A DNA stretch of 64,000 nucleotides, taken from contig CAJQUW010002218.1 in the NCBI GenBank assembly GCA_907163375.1, positions 62,001 to 126,000 on the forward strand. The letters are read 5' to 3'. The DNA comes from Prostheceraeus crozeri (lineage: Eukaryota > Platyhelminthes > Polycladida > Euryleptidae). A program made the translations under genes and the position numbers. How positions within the stretch are numbered: the first letter of the stretch is position 1; each line of letters opens with the position of its first letter. The notes beneath the pieces were generated by a model that was given only the letters and a program-made list of their open reading frames with translations, did no database searches and was not told the origin of the DNA. Shown here in pieces: positions 24,885-36,310 of the stretch.

Positions 24885-26636
24885 CAGTGTTCCGCAAACT
24901 TGGTTTTTCCGGCCGCATGCGGCCGGCTGACGCATGATATGTGGCCGGTTGACTCAGTCCAAAAACTTGGGTTTTGCGGCCGGATTTATGAGTTCTCATT
25001 GCTTTCATTTCAATCAACTTAAGTTCAATTTTCCAAGTCGACTCGTGAACAGCTACACTTGTAAAAGATTCGGCGAATCACACACTGGCAGTGAGGAAGT
25101 TCACAAATTATGTGCGCATGCTATCTTCAACAACGCCATCGACTCCACAAAATACAAGGGTGATCTGCCGATGTGGGCACGGGTTGTTAGAGCGGAGAGT
25201 ACGTCACACTGTGAGTTTCACTGACTATCTTGTCTGCAGTTTTTTCTGATTCGTTGCTTGAATAATCTACGATTCGAGATGCCTGTGAAACGAAGAAAGA
25301 TTGAGGGTGAAAATAAGGGATGCCGTGGGTATGGGGTGGGTATGGGTATTGAGGCCATCCTCACAGCTCCCATAGGGCTTCTATGGGGATTCTGTGGGGA
25401 TTCTGAAGATTTTTGACATTCACTAGAAGCAATCAGAACTGACATCATATCACACAATCAACTTCGATGTTGAATTACAAAGTATCACACAGCCTACCCA
25501 TCTCACGACTTAAAATGTATGAAAAATCAATGCTGATCATTTTCACATTAGTAACACGCGTTCAATAATTTTGAATGACTTATAATGATATTTCCAGGTG
25601 TGTCAAGGACGTCCAAAGTGGAAGAATTCTGCAAGTCTCGTTTGCTGCAGAGCCGAATGGAGACTTGCAAATATTAGCTCTAATAGTATAAATAGCTCAG
25701 ATAAAATTATTTGTGATATATTTAAGCTTGCGTGATAAATGCGATTCACCATTAATAGCCTAAATTTTAAGCTAATTACCATATAGAAGACCTGTTGGGT
25801 CCAACCCACAAAGCAAGACACATGAAAATGTTGAATGATTTTCGTCGGATACATGAACAGTATGATAAAGATTTCTCACACCAAATCATTCAACTGCAAA
25901 CCATCTACTCGCATTGCAGTCATAGTTATAATGAAAGCTCAGATTTTTTACTGTCCACGACTTGTCAGAACTTTTATGTTCATCTGATAGGCATCCTTAA
26001 CCGCACACTTAAGTGTACTTCCATAAAAGGTTAATTGTGATGCACTTCATCACCATACACAAATGGGTCAACATCCTCCCAATTCTTGTGCAATAATTCG
26101 ATGACATGAGTGGTCGAGAATATCAGGATGATTTTCATCGAAGTCCTTATTTATGATAGTAGATTGGATTGATTCAAAGCTTTTTCCTTCAACACGTGTA
26201 GGTCTATAGAATCGACCGACTTCTGCTGCGAAACAATTCTAGACTTGAGACGCATAAAGGCCAAACTCGCTTTGATATTTTACTTCTTCATCGGCATTGA
26301 TGGAGATAGAATTATCAATGATTGCTACATTAATTCAATTAACGAATATTAAACGGGAATATTCACACATATGAACATGGCATGATCCACTGAGCAATAA
26401 ACAAAGTCTATAATACACACTGGTAGACCGCAAACATATAGTGAAGGCCTGAATAAGAATTTTTGACAGGTGACTTTTTTGTGACAGAAGTCCTGGCAGT
26501 GCAGCAGCATATGAATATTTTTTATGTATGATCGACCCTGTCTTTGTATGTTGATGGACTTCCTATTATTTGAAAATAGCACCACTATAAGCAGCTTGAA
26601 TTTGGCCGGAAAGGCTTCGAAGTTTGCGGAACCCTG
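24885..26636. mobile_element. Nonautonomous hAT element, 1.75 kb
   Basis: The left end is CAGTGTTCCGCAAACTT and the right end, read inward, is CAGGGTTCCGCAAACTT (16 of 17 identical). Flanking 8-bp direct repeats are GATTAGGG (24877-24884) and GATTGGGG (26637-26644), 7 of 8 identical. This is the hAT pattern. GCGGCCGG motifs cluster in the first 110 bp, as in the unrelated-ended element at 1806-2992. Small frames inside (24934-25224, 25795-26034) do not resemble a hAT transposase. Confidence 0.78.
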
Positions 26637-26644
26637 GATTGGGG

Positions 26645-28322
26645 TGTGCACTGTGCAGCAATGCATTCGAACTTTCGAGTGCGCGAACGATGTTTCGAGG
26701 CGCTCACTGGTGAACTGAGTGGACTGGGATTTCTGGTGACTGCCGTTGAACTGAACTGAACTAAGAACTTGTCGTTCATGAAGTGAAGAACGAACAGAAC
26801 TGAGATTTCTCAAATCTCTACATTTGCTATCTGGAAGTGAGTTCTCATATTTGCCCTTCGCTTCATAGGTGAAGATTAAAATGAGATTGAGAAATAAATT
26901 TCAAGTCGTCTCCGTTATGCTAAAGTTTACACATTAGCCTAGGACTTTCTTCATTTTCATGAAATTCTGCTGATGTTTAAGTCAAAATGTAGGGTGCATC
27001 AAGCGGTAGTTTTAGGCAGACATATTCACATAAATCGTTCTTCCTGCTGCTTTAAATTCGTTGCAGAATATAATATAGTGTCTTCAGATTGACATACACG
27101 TATTTCATCAAAACTTCGAGATGAGCCTAAGAATGATTACTTTTGGCAATTAAAATGAATGGAGTTACAGCTGCCCTTTTCTTTCCATCGTCTACTTAAT
27201 AGCAATAATCGCCTTTTGCTACTGTCTCCCCACTGCAGACAACTCCCCTGAAAAGGAACAACAAATATGTGAAGACCCATTGTGAAATGGGTTTGACATT
27301 GCAAGTCTAAATCAACTTGATTGTACCTACGAAAAAGCCTACACAAGTTCTGTGCATGTTAATGAAAGAAAATCATTTACATAAGCTTTGATGTACAATT
27401 TATGCGCTGATTCAACCATAACTTATCCTGTTTTGGTATTTTCAAGGGAACAAATTTATGAAGTGAGTGACTTAAGGTACCAGCGTCTTCATAATTTTTC
27501 ACAATTCATTATTTTTTTAATGGAAAGAGTGTACAGTGGTTCCTCCGTTAAGGACCACTCCCCATCCCCCTTCAACGACCGCTTCTAATCAGAAAAAATC
27601 AGAAAAAATACCGCCTAACAAAGATTATCAAGGTTTATAAGTCATGTAAAAAGCTTTTCAAATCAGACAACAATGAACAGTAATCAATTTAATCACTTGC
27701 GTGGTCCATTTAGCATTAATTCACTAGGTTCTCTTTTGATTCAACAATAAACGTCTGCGTGCAATATTAACAATGCGAGAGTTATTGGTGCTGAATATGG
27801 CTTCAAAAGTTTAAGTCAAATATTTCGGAGATAGATAGTCTACTTTCACTACTTCATAGTAATATTTCTACAAATGTAAATATGCAAGGCAAAATAAATT
27901 GCTCTGAAAATGACAGAGATGATGAAGCACAGAATGATAATTGATAGTGATTGATAATATGAAGTACTGGATTTTCAATAATAACGCAAGTACCTAATCT
28001 GTGTGAAATTCGACAAGCGCATTAGTATAACCATGACGTCTTGCAGCGTGAACAAACATTTTTCAGTGAACTGAACGCCTAGCATAACATTAAAATGAAA
28101 AGGCGAACTGATTAGAGAGCAACCAAAATCACTAAATGAACGAGGAACTGAAATGATGGCCTCGATATCTTTACTTTTTGCACTTGTGGAGGTTAAATAT
28201 CAATCTCTACACCGGAATACTTCTGAATAACCACAGCTCTCAGTGGTCGAGATGTCTATACCTAGAGGAAGATAAGTATACAAAGTCTTTATTCAGAACG
28301 AAGGTATTAATGATGTGCAATT
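26645..28322. other. Gap with no recognised gene
   Basis: Non-coding apart from a possible solo pogo/Tigger-type terminus at 27534 (listed separately). The last part is probably beyond the 3' end of the chitobiase-like gene. Confidence 0.4.
27534..27590 (+). repeat. Possible pogo/Tigger-type terminal repeat (solo)
   Basis: CAGTGGTTCCTCCGTTAAGG followed by ACCACTCC and a CGACCGCTT stretch resembles the termini of pogo/Tigger elements, and the preceding bases are TA. No matching opposite end was found, so this is a lone or decayed end at best. Confidence 0.35.
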
Positions 28323-28328
28323 TTTATT
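28323..28328 (-). terminator. Candidate polyadenylation signal AATAAA of the chitobiase-like gene
   Basis: On the minus strand AATAAA lies about 210 bp past the stop codon of exon 3. It is the first canonical signal I noticed downstream. Function is inferred from position only. Confidence 0.45.
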
Positions 28329-28538
28329 GAATTCAGATAGACATATAGACATGAGTTTTTACAGTGACCTAACGTAGATGTCCATCAACATCTTCAACAT
28401 ATCCAGCATTCGTTGATAATAAACTAAAACTGAATAGCGTGACAAATTCTTCGGGCAGTGACATTCCCTCTGAATATAGACATTTCAGTCGATTTCATAC
28501 GAGAGTTATTTTCATGTTTCACTAAATTAAAAATGTTC

Positions 28539-28826
28539 TCATGCAACTTTCGGAATAACTGACCACATTAATTCTCGATCAGCGGTTTCTTGTACACTGG
28601 TTCCATTTCCAGCGCCATCGATGACCCAAGCGCCAGCTCCGCGCAAATTTCTATAAACCATGTAAGAGTATTTGATTCTTAGACTCCAAGGATCATCATA
28701 ATTTATTTGGGTGTATTTATTATTTTTTCCGATGAACGTGACCAGTGGTGTCAAGGTTTGTGTGTTCCAATTGCGACCCTCAGATGACATATTTCTCAAA
28801 ATTGGCATGATATCCTTATAGCGCCT
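28539..28826 (-). CDS. Di-N-acetylchitobiase-like GH18 enzyme, exon 3 (C-terminal)
   Basis: Terminal exon of the chitobiase-like gene. It follows the acceptor TTAATTTCAG at its 5' side and starts in phase 0, matching the phase-0 donor of exon 2. It encodes 95 residues and ends in TGA at 28539-28541. The reading starts RRYKDIMP, then passes through a Gln-x-x-Tyr-Asp-Asp-Pro step and a LRGAGAW segment. These match the human CTBS sequence around WYDNPQS and RLRGIGMW, the last strands of the (beta/alpha)8 barrel and a substrate-lining Trp. The C-terminal helix ends in an LMWSVIP stretch like EEMWEVL in CTBS. Together with exons 1 and 2 the coding length is 1122 nt, or 373 residues, close to human CTBS. 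Confidence 0.88.
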   Translation of the reverse strand, partial: RRYKDIMPILRNMSSEGRNWNTQTLTPLVTFIGKNNKYTQINYDDPWSLRIKYSYMVYRNLRGAGAWVIDGAGNGTSVQETADRELMWSVIPKVA

Positions 28827-31800
28827 CTGAAATTAAAATATGAGCTAGCGAATAAATTATCAAATCACAGCAAGGACATAATTAACAAACTTTCGAGTTA
28901 TACAGTTCATTTGCACTGACCGTCAAAAAAACCTCTGGAAATGTTGTAAATTTTGTATATGGCAACCTACGAGCGGAAGTGCCATAAAGTTATCAACTAC
29001 AATATGAGGATTAGAACGTGGATACCAACCAATAATCGATCTGGATCTAGTCAGTGTATACATGCTTGTTTGGAGCAATAGTCAATCAATTGAGAACTTG
29101 GAGCAGCATGGCATAGTTAGTGAAGGATGGTCAATATACACCTGACACCGACAGTGTATTTTTCCGTGTATCTGGTGCAGAAGACGACATGCCGGATCTT
29201 GCCAATACGTAAAATTGCTTGTGTAAGGGCAAAATACAGTATATCATGTTATTCAATTCACGTTATTATTTCATGTACACTTGTAAGCATTTTATTATGT
29301 GATAAACTTTTAGACATTAGTTTGTATGCTACGATGCAAGTCACACTTGGATTGACATAAAATCACCGTATAATTGTCGTTGACATTGCCACATAAATAT
29401 TCACGGGTGCAAACTGATTACAAGATAAAAATACTCACAATATCAGCAATGAACTACTTCAAAACGCTTGTATACAAGTAGCTAATTGCATCCACAAAAA
29501 GTCAATCGGATCCGAAACATTTATTAGTTTCTGATTTAAAAACCATGTCAGCTTCAAAATTCAAAATGCTACTGCCATGTCAGAGCTATACGGAAGAACT
29601 ATTTGACCACAAATTGCTCGTATTATTCAAATTGTCAATTAAGATTTGCGTAGACGCATTTGTTTGAGCATCTAAAAACCTGCAAGAACTAGTTTTAAGC
29701 AGTGAATGACGCAGTTCAGCGATTCCGCTCGATAAATCGTGCGGCGGAATCAATCGCTCGATTATTGATCGCGCGATTTTTTTGCTAAGTGACTACTCAA
29801 TGTAGTTTGCTTGATGACGAAAAATTAGGATATTTTCCTGTTCTCTTGTTCAGCATTTGAAATAATTGCACTTAATGGAAGTGTGACACCTACGTATAGC
29901 CCATGTGTAGGTGCCGAACCTGATATGAAGCGTAGCAAGGATAATACACATTTGCAGTGTAACATGACTTTTTCCCTCCAACACCACTCTAATCTCTATT
30001 GGAATCCTGTGGAAAATCCCACGGATCGTATTATCCCACATGCATCTTCTATTCAATAGCATTTTACATGATCGTTTTGTACACGATTAATACTGTCATG
30101 CATGTTGTCAAATACAAGGAGGTCACTTGAAAGCATGTGAAGTTGCTGATAAGAATTAATACCTGATTTACTTTACATATGCCCGCTATAAACTCAAACC
30201 CGGTACAATTGTACTCTAATGCAGCTTAACATTTGCTCATACGTTGTAAGTGTAAACTTTGGTTTCAATTGATTGACACATAGGCCTAATTACATGATGC
30301 AATGGAAGAAATGCAATATGGTTGACAAAGATCAAAAGAATCAAAACTTGGAAATACAAACACTAGGTAGCAAAGAGCGTCGACTAAACGCTAGTCGAAG
30401 TACGTGTATATCGCGCACTCTGTCCCCGTCTTAATAGCCACGAACTCGAGTACACAAAGAGCGGATTGAAGGCACCAGATATGTTGCGGCGATGAGACTT
30501 CAGTGATGTGATATAAAGTGAGACATACAATCGCAGAGTGGTAGTTCGTAGTAAATGTAGTAGATTCTCAATAATAGATTCTTAACTACTTAGATTCTAC
30601 TCCTTGTGACATTTTTGCGATTGATCATCTCGGTGTTCTGATTTGCAATACTACAGTCTCAAACATTACAAACAGAGAATTGTATTGAATAATAGGGTAG
30701 GAATAATCTTAATGTTCAAATAGGCTTAGTGTCTGATAATCTCAATTTTAAAGGAAATCATCGAATTTTGAATGAAACTAATGATCTGGAAATTATGGCC
30801 AATATGTCAACCGGACTAACGGCTAACCGAACTTCACTCCCGCGACATTTGACCACCAAAGATTTCACGCACTTCACATCAACGCCTTTAACCCAATCTG
30901 CCTCGGGGGGGGGTATTTTCGGCCTCACTCGACTTTTTTATCTCACGCCGGAAAGAAAAATTCTTTGAAGGTCTCCTTCACTGACTATTCCTAACTTTGT
31001 GTTGGCTTTCTTTGAGTGGTAGATGTTTTTTAGACGCAATATTTTAGCCACATGGCGCCACATGAAAAAAATTTGCGTCCACATTTTTTGACATTTTGGA
31101 TTTCACCTTTATTGATAAGAATTTTGAGGTTTATATTGATTTGCAACTTCTGCAGTTCGCCCATTCTCGAAATATAGTCGAGTAGTTATGTTAGTTGATA
31201 CTCAGATACTTTTTACCTCGTTATGGTGACTAATATCACGTGTGTGTTCTATACATACTACTTATGAATATATATAAGTCAATATATCATAATTCAGTAA
31301 CTGAGCGAATTACGTTAACGTCTTTAATATTCATCGATGCTGTTCTGAAAGATTTAGTGATATGATTATTGATACATAGAGCTATAAATCTTACTGATGT
31401 GATTCATACAGACGCGAGGTCTGGAAAGTACGTAATTATTTAAAGTTCAATTACTCATTTTCTGATTTCTTTTGAATGACACGCGAGACGAACTTGATTT
31501 CTTCTTTGCCCTAACACAAATTTCTATCATGCAAAGATATGTACTATGTAGAATACTTTGCTGTTTCCGAAGTTCTCATTTAGTGAATAATAGTAACGCA
31601 AATGTTAACTAGTTTATTTCAGGTCTCACTAAAGCAAATTACCATGACATTATACATTGTTTCTACATGACGTGTATGTTATCCCATTAATACGTGGTGA
31701 TTTATACACATGGTAATAAATGACAAAGGCCTTTGTAGGTCCTCTCCTTCCAGCGTGAATGAACTTTTTCCTCATGCTTTTTTAGAATACAATCGATGTC

Positions 31801-31976
31801 TACTGCATGATAGAAAACATGCGTTTTTGATTTTTAAGTTTTGACTACAACCACCCACTTTTGGCTTGTGCCTGCACTACATGCATGTACTCAATTGCTT
31901 GTCAAATGATTATCAGTTTTTAATTAATCTTCCACGTGCTTGCGTTAAAGCAGTGCCTTCCTGGCTAATTCACGCT

Positions 31977-32120
31977 CTCAACAGATGGTCCGGTGGCCTT
32001 GCGGTTAGGGGGCATGCTTGCACGTCCTCTATTAGCTCCAACGTCGCTGGTTCAAACCTACCCACGACTGATGAGGCCAAACAGACCGAAACATGTCTCG
32101 TGGTGGCTACATCTGTTGAG
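31977..32120 (+). repeat. tRNA-derived SINE-like unit carrying a hammerhead ribozyme
   Basis: A 144-bp unit closed by a perfect 11-bp inverted repeat, CTCAACAGATG at 31977-31987 and CATCTGTTGAG at 32110-32120. The 5' half is tRNA-like: a Pol III A box (TGGCCTTGCGG, 31994-32004) and a perfect B box (GGTTCAAACC, 32049-32058) with normal tRNA spacing. Directly after the B box is a hammerhead ribozyme core (listed separately). AT-rich sequence with AATAAATTAATAAATG follows at about 32170-32183 and may be a tail. The head is not a working tRNA, because it has no convincing acceptor closure or anticodon arm. It lies within intron 2 of the chitobiase-like gene, antisense to it. Confidence 0.75.
32062..32103 (+). 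ncRNA. Hammerhead ribozyme, type I, minimal stem III
   Basis: All conserved hammerhead blocks are present in order. Stem I 5' strand CCACGA is 32062-32067, the core CTGATGA is 32068-32074, and stem II GGCC is 32075-32078 with loop AAACA and return strand GACC at 32084-32087. The core GAAA is 32088-32091. Stem III consists of the A-U and C-G pairs with a 2-base AU loop (32091-32096), the cleavage triplet GTC is 32095-32097, and stem I 3' strand TCGTGG is 32098-32103. Stem I is a perfect 6-bp helix. Stem II has three Watson-Crick pairs and one C-A mismatch. Cleavage is predicted between 32097 and 32098. The tiny stem III is like the hammerheads reported in Penelope-like elements and retrozymes, which often act as dimers. 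Activity itself is inferred, not shown. Confidence 0.85.
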
Positions 32121-32911
32121 ATTTGATAAATTCATCAATTGCCAGGTTACTTGTCTTAACAGTTTTTAATAAATTAATAAATGTTCATTACATTGTTTGA
32201 TGTCTGATATTCAAATAAAAATGTCTAGATTTTGCAATGTTACAATGCTGAATAATACTGAATAGAACAATGCTGAATAATATTGTGCGTGATCATAGCC
32301 TAGTACATGGCCAAAATGCATCGCAATTAACCGAAAGATTTGGTTTTGTTTCCTACCACCTAAGGTTATCTTCCTCTCCACTAAGTCACAATGCTGAATA
32401 CATTAATTAATTTTGTTCAACAATTTTGTATTTATGTTACATGCAAAATAACATAATCTGAAAGTTTGCCTAAAAAGTAAGAAAATAAATGAATCTTATT
32501 AAAAATCGGAAACACATTAGGCACTGAGCCTTTCTTCGCGTGGCCGAGTTTTGATTAATCCACTCTCATTCCTGTCCGGACTATGGAATCAGATTATTTA
32601 TAAAACCGGATTATTCGTTCCCAATGTTGAATTCTTGTTCCTGAATACTTTATTGAAGAATTCTATTTCCATATTTTTCGTCCGGATGGCGAGGTCTACG
32701 GATTATCGGAGTCCGGATTATTGCACATGTAAAATCGGTAGGAAATTTGCAAGTGCATACAAATAGTATAAAAAATTTCTGTATATACCGGCATGTGCAA
32801 TTTTGTGAGTATTCTTCTATCTAGGTTGTAGATTACAGGCTACAGATAAACTTGAAAACGTGGAATAACCTGTCTAAAATCAAAAGCAACTGCGACATCT
32901 ATTCAAATTAC

Positions 32912-33431
32912 CTGATGTGATCCAACTCCAACATTAGAGCATTTTGTCAAGCAAGTTTGGTTTGAATGGATAAACACCTCGCAAACATCTTCGTAACCGT
33001 ACCAAGGCTCAGCTAGCACCAACTTCGAAGCAGGGACACCCAAGGATAAAAATCTCTCTGTTGCTTTGTAGATTGCAGGGAAAGGTGAATTGGACAGCAA
33101 TTTACACAGGTTTGTGTTACCAACGCGTTCGTACATCACTGATGGCGTGCCTTGCATGTCATAATCCATAAGAATAAAGAAATCAATAACTTTCATTAAA
33201 TTCATGTAGTCGTAGGTTCGTCCATTTATACAGTCTGCGCAGTTAACATAGTCCAAACTGAGGGAGTAATTTCTATTGACAGTGAGCAATGCGACTCTCA
33301 ACTTCCCCACAACAGCCGTAAAAGCGTGATAAGCAGAACTATTTACTGCAACACTGCTCTCGAAATCCATGTTGAGGCCATCTAAATTGTTGTTCACTAC
33401 GGTAGCAACGGACCGCTTGATGTAGGCATCT
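32912..33431 (-). CDS. Di-N-acetylchitobiase-like GH18 enzyme, exon 2 (catalytic core)
   Basis: This exon carries the glycoside hydrolase family 18 active site. Acceptor TTCTTCAG precedes 33431 and donor GTAATT follows 32912. The first base completes the codon split with exon 1 and the exon ends in phase 0, with 173 whole codons. Numbered on the assembled protein, the catalytic motif LDGLNMDFE spans residues 121-129, with Glu129 as the expected proton donor; human CTBS has DGINIDIE. Further barrel motifs are FFILMDYDMQ (human LFVMSYDEQ) and LVLAEPWYGY (human LVMGVPWYGY). CTBS trims chitobiose from the reducing end of asparagine-linked glycans in the lysosome; that role is inferred by family. 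A chitinase or imaginal-disc growth factor is less likely because the motif has Asn in place of the usual Asp, as in CTBS. Confidence 0.9.
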
Positions 33432-33734
33432 CTGAAGAATAGATAATGAAAGATGCAGATCATTTAATAAAAAAAATCGCAAAAAAAACAGCACATTTAA
33501 TCCGTGTCTTTCGCATTGAGGTCGTACTTTAATTTCTATAAAATATTTGCCATATAAAATCTTCTTATATTCTTTAGATTAGAGTTTCTCTAGGGAGAAT
33601 TGGGGCGATGATTTTACAAATAGATTTAGAGATCAGCACACTCTACACAGGACAAGTAGGGATGTGCTATTGATAACATAGAAATTTCCTTTGCGGAATA
33701 TTTCATTATTGTGGTGGAACGTGCATTTCGTAAT

Positions 33735-33925
33735 AGTGGTCTCCATGGCATAGTGTTTGATTGCTTGGCCTAGCGATCTTTTGGTCTACAGGTCGAACCC
33801 CGAAAGTGTCATAGGAAGTCGGTAGGAAGGGCATCCGGGCGAAAAGTACCACAACGCTTCAGAAACGTCTGCCTATTTCAACACCGTCCAAGACTCCAGC
33901 ATAGGGGGAGTAGTGACGTTAAAGT
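33735..33925 (+). repeat. tRNA-derived SINE
   Basis: Pol III A box-like TGGCATAGTGT (33746-33756) and B box GGTCGAACCC (33791-33800) are followed by GGTAGGAAGGGCATCCGG, a tail-domain word seen in tRNA SINEs of several animals. The unit runs on to about GTAGTGACGTTAAAG near 33925. It has no anticodon arm of a working tRNA. It lies in intron 1 of the chitobiase-like gene. Confidence 0.65.
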
Positions 33926-35359
33926 TTCAAAAGCGGGCTGAAAACGAAGGGCGTGGGTATGTCGAATTATGAATTTAGATATCTATGACTGCAGATGCTA
34001 TATTCATCCTATTTAACAAAAATTGCATATAGCTGGTAGTGATGCATGCCTGCAAAGGTTATGCTACTGAGATACCTTCAATATGAACAGGAAAACACCT
34101 TGAAAGAATCTTAAAACATCATAATTGATCACTTTAGCATAATTTCCAACTGCAATCAGATGTTAACATAAGATGTTCCGCGGCCCGTGTCGAATAATAT
34201 GGTCTGGCTCCCACTCCTGCTACCCATTACTGCATCAGACTTAGCTCCTCCCGCAGTTGCCGTATCTTAGAGTGACGATTGTACTTATATCATGTCATGT
34301 GCTTTCAGAAAATCTACACTAGTCATGTGAAGTGAACCATTATATTCTCGTGACTTGCTTCTCAGAATATTTGACATATTATACACATTACAAGGGGTTT
34401 GATGTGAGTTTGAACCATCATAGAGTTATCAAAGATAAGCAATCTGAAGTCATTGAGTGGCAGATTCACTTCACTTTCATCGAATAACCTTTACACATTC
34501 GACTTACCATTTACATAATCACTTGAAAATACAGTCAACTTAACAATAACAATTCCAGTAACTCTAGGTGCAAGTAGCTTTCATTAATACTATTTTATAT
34601 TAATGCAATTTCTGTTTATTAAATAAATTTTGACTGATAATAACAGATGAACTGAAAATTACAAACTTGACTGAGTTGATAAAACACCTTATTTTGTTGA
34701 CACTATGTAGCAAATTGGATGTCATTCTTGGTCACTGTATGCGCATTTAATCAAATAGCCTACGGAATGCATCCAGCCGAAGGAGAGAGTGAACAGACAT
34801 CTTGCATATTTGCTGAAGGTGCTATAATCACGATTAGAATAAGGAACAAATTTAAAACTCCTGAAAGGTGCGGAAAATTAAGCGTATCTAACGTCATATG
34901 CAAACACCTCTGATAGCTGCGTGCATTTATTTATATTTTTCATTTGAATTTTGTTCAAACCGGGAAGGTGATTTAGTTGCAGGCTATTGACTGATGAATT
35001 AATTTTCTGTGTCCTATTGTTGCCATCTTTCTGCGACTGTAATGTGAATGCACTGCAAACCGAAACCAAGGCAACACGAATATAGCAAATATCATAAATT
35101 TATTATGCATTACATGTGACAAACTGACACATATTTATGACACTTCAAAGATATGTATTATTCAAAATTAAGCACTTGTACAAGTTTTGCGTACAATTCG
35201 ACGTGAAGAGATCGCAAACGTAATGGATCTCTGGTGACGTCATTCCCAGAGTGATTGACTGAAACTGGATAATCAAGCACAACTGCACGAGTGAAGTTCA
35301 TGAAAGATCTCTCATGATTTATAGAGATCAACAAGCTCATCTAACATGAGATGGAACAA
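33926..35359. other. Intronic gap with no recognised feature
   Basis: AT-rich intronic sequence. Small frames at 34719-34913 and 34878-35069 show no family resemblance. Confidence 0.4.
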
Positions 35360-36310
35360 CAGAATTAGATTGCTTAAGCGTGTCAGTGTACCAGGGATGC
35401 GGAGTCGGAGTTCCGGTGTCCTATCCTTTTTGCTGGAGTCAGAGTCGGAGTCCCATCAAATGATAGGACTCCGGACTTCGGCCTATAGCTAGACCCGAAA
35501 TATAATACAAACAAATTATTTATCCTCGTGCATAGCTGTCACTGTTTTGATGTCAACTTTCTCCGTCAAACAAATGTACAGAAACAGCAGTGCATGCAAA
35601 GCTTGTAATAGTTGAGGGAATGAACCGTGATAGTGAAAAAAGAATTGTCTTTTAACTCGGTGATTTAGTAGAGAAGACAAGCCTTTCTAGCCTCGATCGC
35701 ACAAATGACCGCCAAAGGTCACATCGGAGACAAAAGTAAAATATTAGTTTGTTTGAGAACATTACCTCTTACCCCCCACGTTAATCGTGTGAGATGGCTC
35801 CTCTGAAGCGCATAAATCGAAAGTGTACTCATATCCTCATATTTTTTGGAGAAGGATGGGGATTTTCCAGCCTAGTAGAGACTGGAGAAAAACCGTGTGA
35901 AACACACATCAAGAAGATGGAAGCAGCAAAATGATTGATAATTGATACAGCAATGATCACTAAAAATAGGTTCGGGTAAGCTCATAATTATTGGTTACCA
36001 ATCAATTTTTCAAAAAACTAGGCCTTATATACTTGCCACCCAGAGTCGGAGTCGAAGTCCTATCAAACCCCGGAGTCGGAGTCCTATCAAAATGATAGGA
36101 CTCCGCATCCCTGCAGTGTACTAGATGACACACGCTGGAACTTCCTAAGTGGGCGAAAAGAAATTCCTAATCTATGTCTGGAAAAGGAAAAGTAATCGGT
36201 CATTACTTGTGGATTGCTGTGAATTCCCTCAAAATACTCCGATCGCCACGATTCCTTTAGATTCGGATAATTTGGATAATTGTGCACATGATTGGTCTCG
36301 ACATCGTCTT
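35360..36310 (+). repeat. Dispersed repeat R1, copy a (split by a hAT insertion)
   Basis: The repeat starts CAGAATTAGATTGCTTAA at 35360, is interrupted at 35391, and resumes after 36113 with GATGACACACGCTGGAACTT and CGCCACGATTCCTTTAGATT. The same ordered words recur at 43119-43420 (+), 51968-52310 (-) and 55722-56012 (-). No ORF, tRNA head or poly(A) tail was seen. Length is about 300 bp without the insertion. Confidence 0.65.
35392..36113. mobile_element. Nonautonomous hAT element with GGAGTCGGAGTC arrays
   Basis: Ends are CAGGGATGCGGAGTC and its perfect reverse complement GACTCCGCATCCCTG. The flanks are perfect 8-bp target duplications, CAGTGTAC at 35384-35391 and 36114-36121. Both ends carry repeated GGAGTC/TAGGACTCC words and a TATCAAA-ATGATAGGACTCC hairpin. 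The 722-bp core has no transposase. A second, partial copy opens the window (1-475). The element was inserted into repeat R1, so it is younger than that repeat copy. Confidence 0.88.

Larger units (their letters stand above)
28827..32911 (-). other. Intron 2 of the chitobiase-like gene
   Basis: A 4085-bp intron bounded by CAG|GTAATT at the exon 2 side and TTTCAG at the exon 3 side. It contains the hammerhead-bearing SINE at 31977-32120. The remainder shows no exon-like frame in the host families found here; a CCGGATTAT-type repeat at 32560-32730 may be a pogo remnant. Confidence 0.75.

Noticed and set aside
32560-32730. CCGGATTAT / CGGATTATCGGAGTCCGG words resembling pogo/Tigger termini
   Set aside because: No clear inverted pair with TA flanks could be laid out, so it is left as a possible remnant only.
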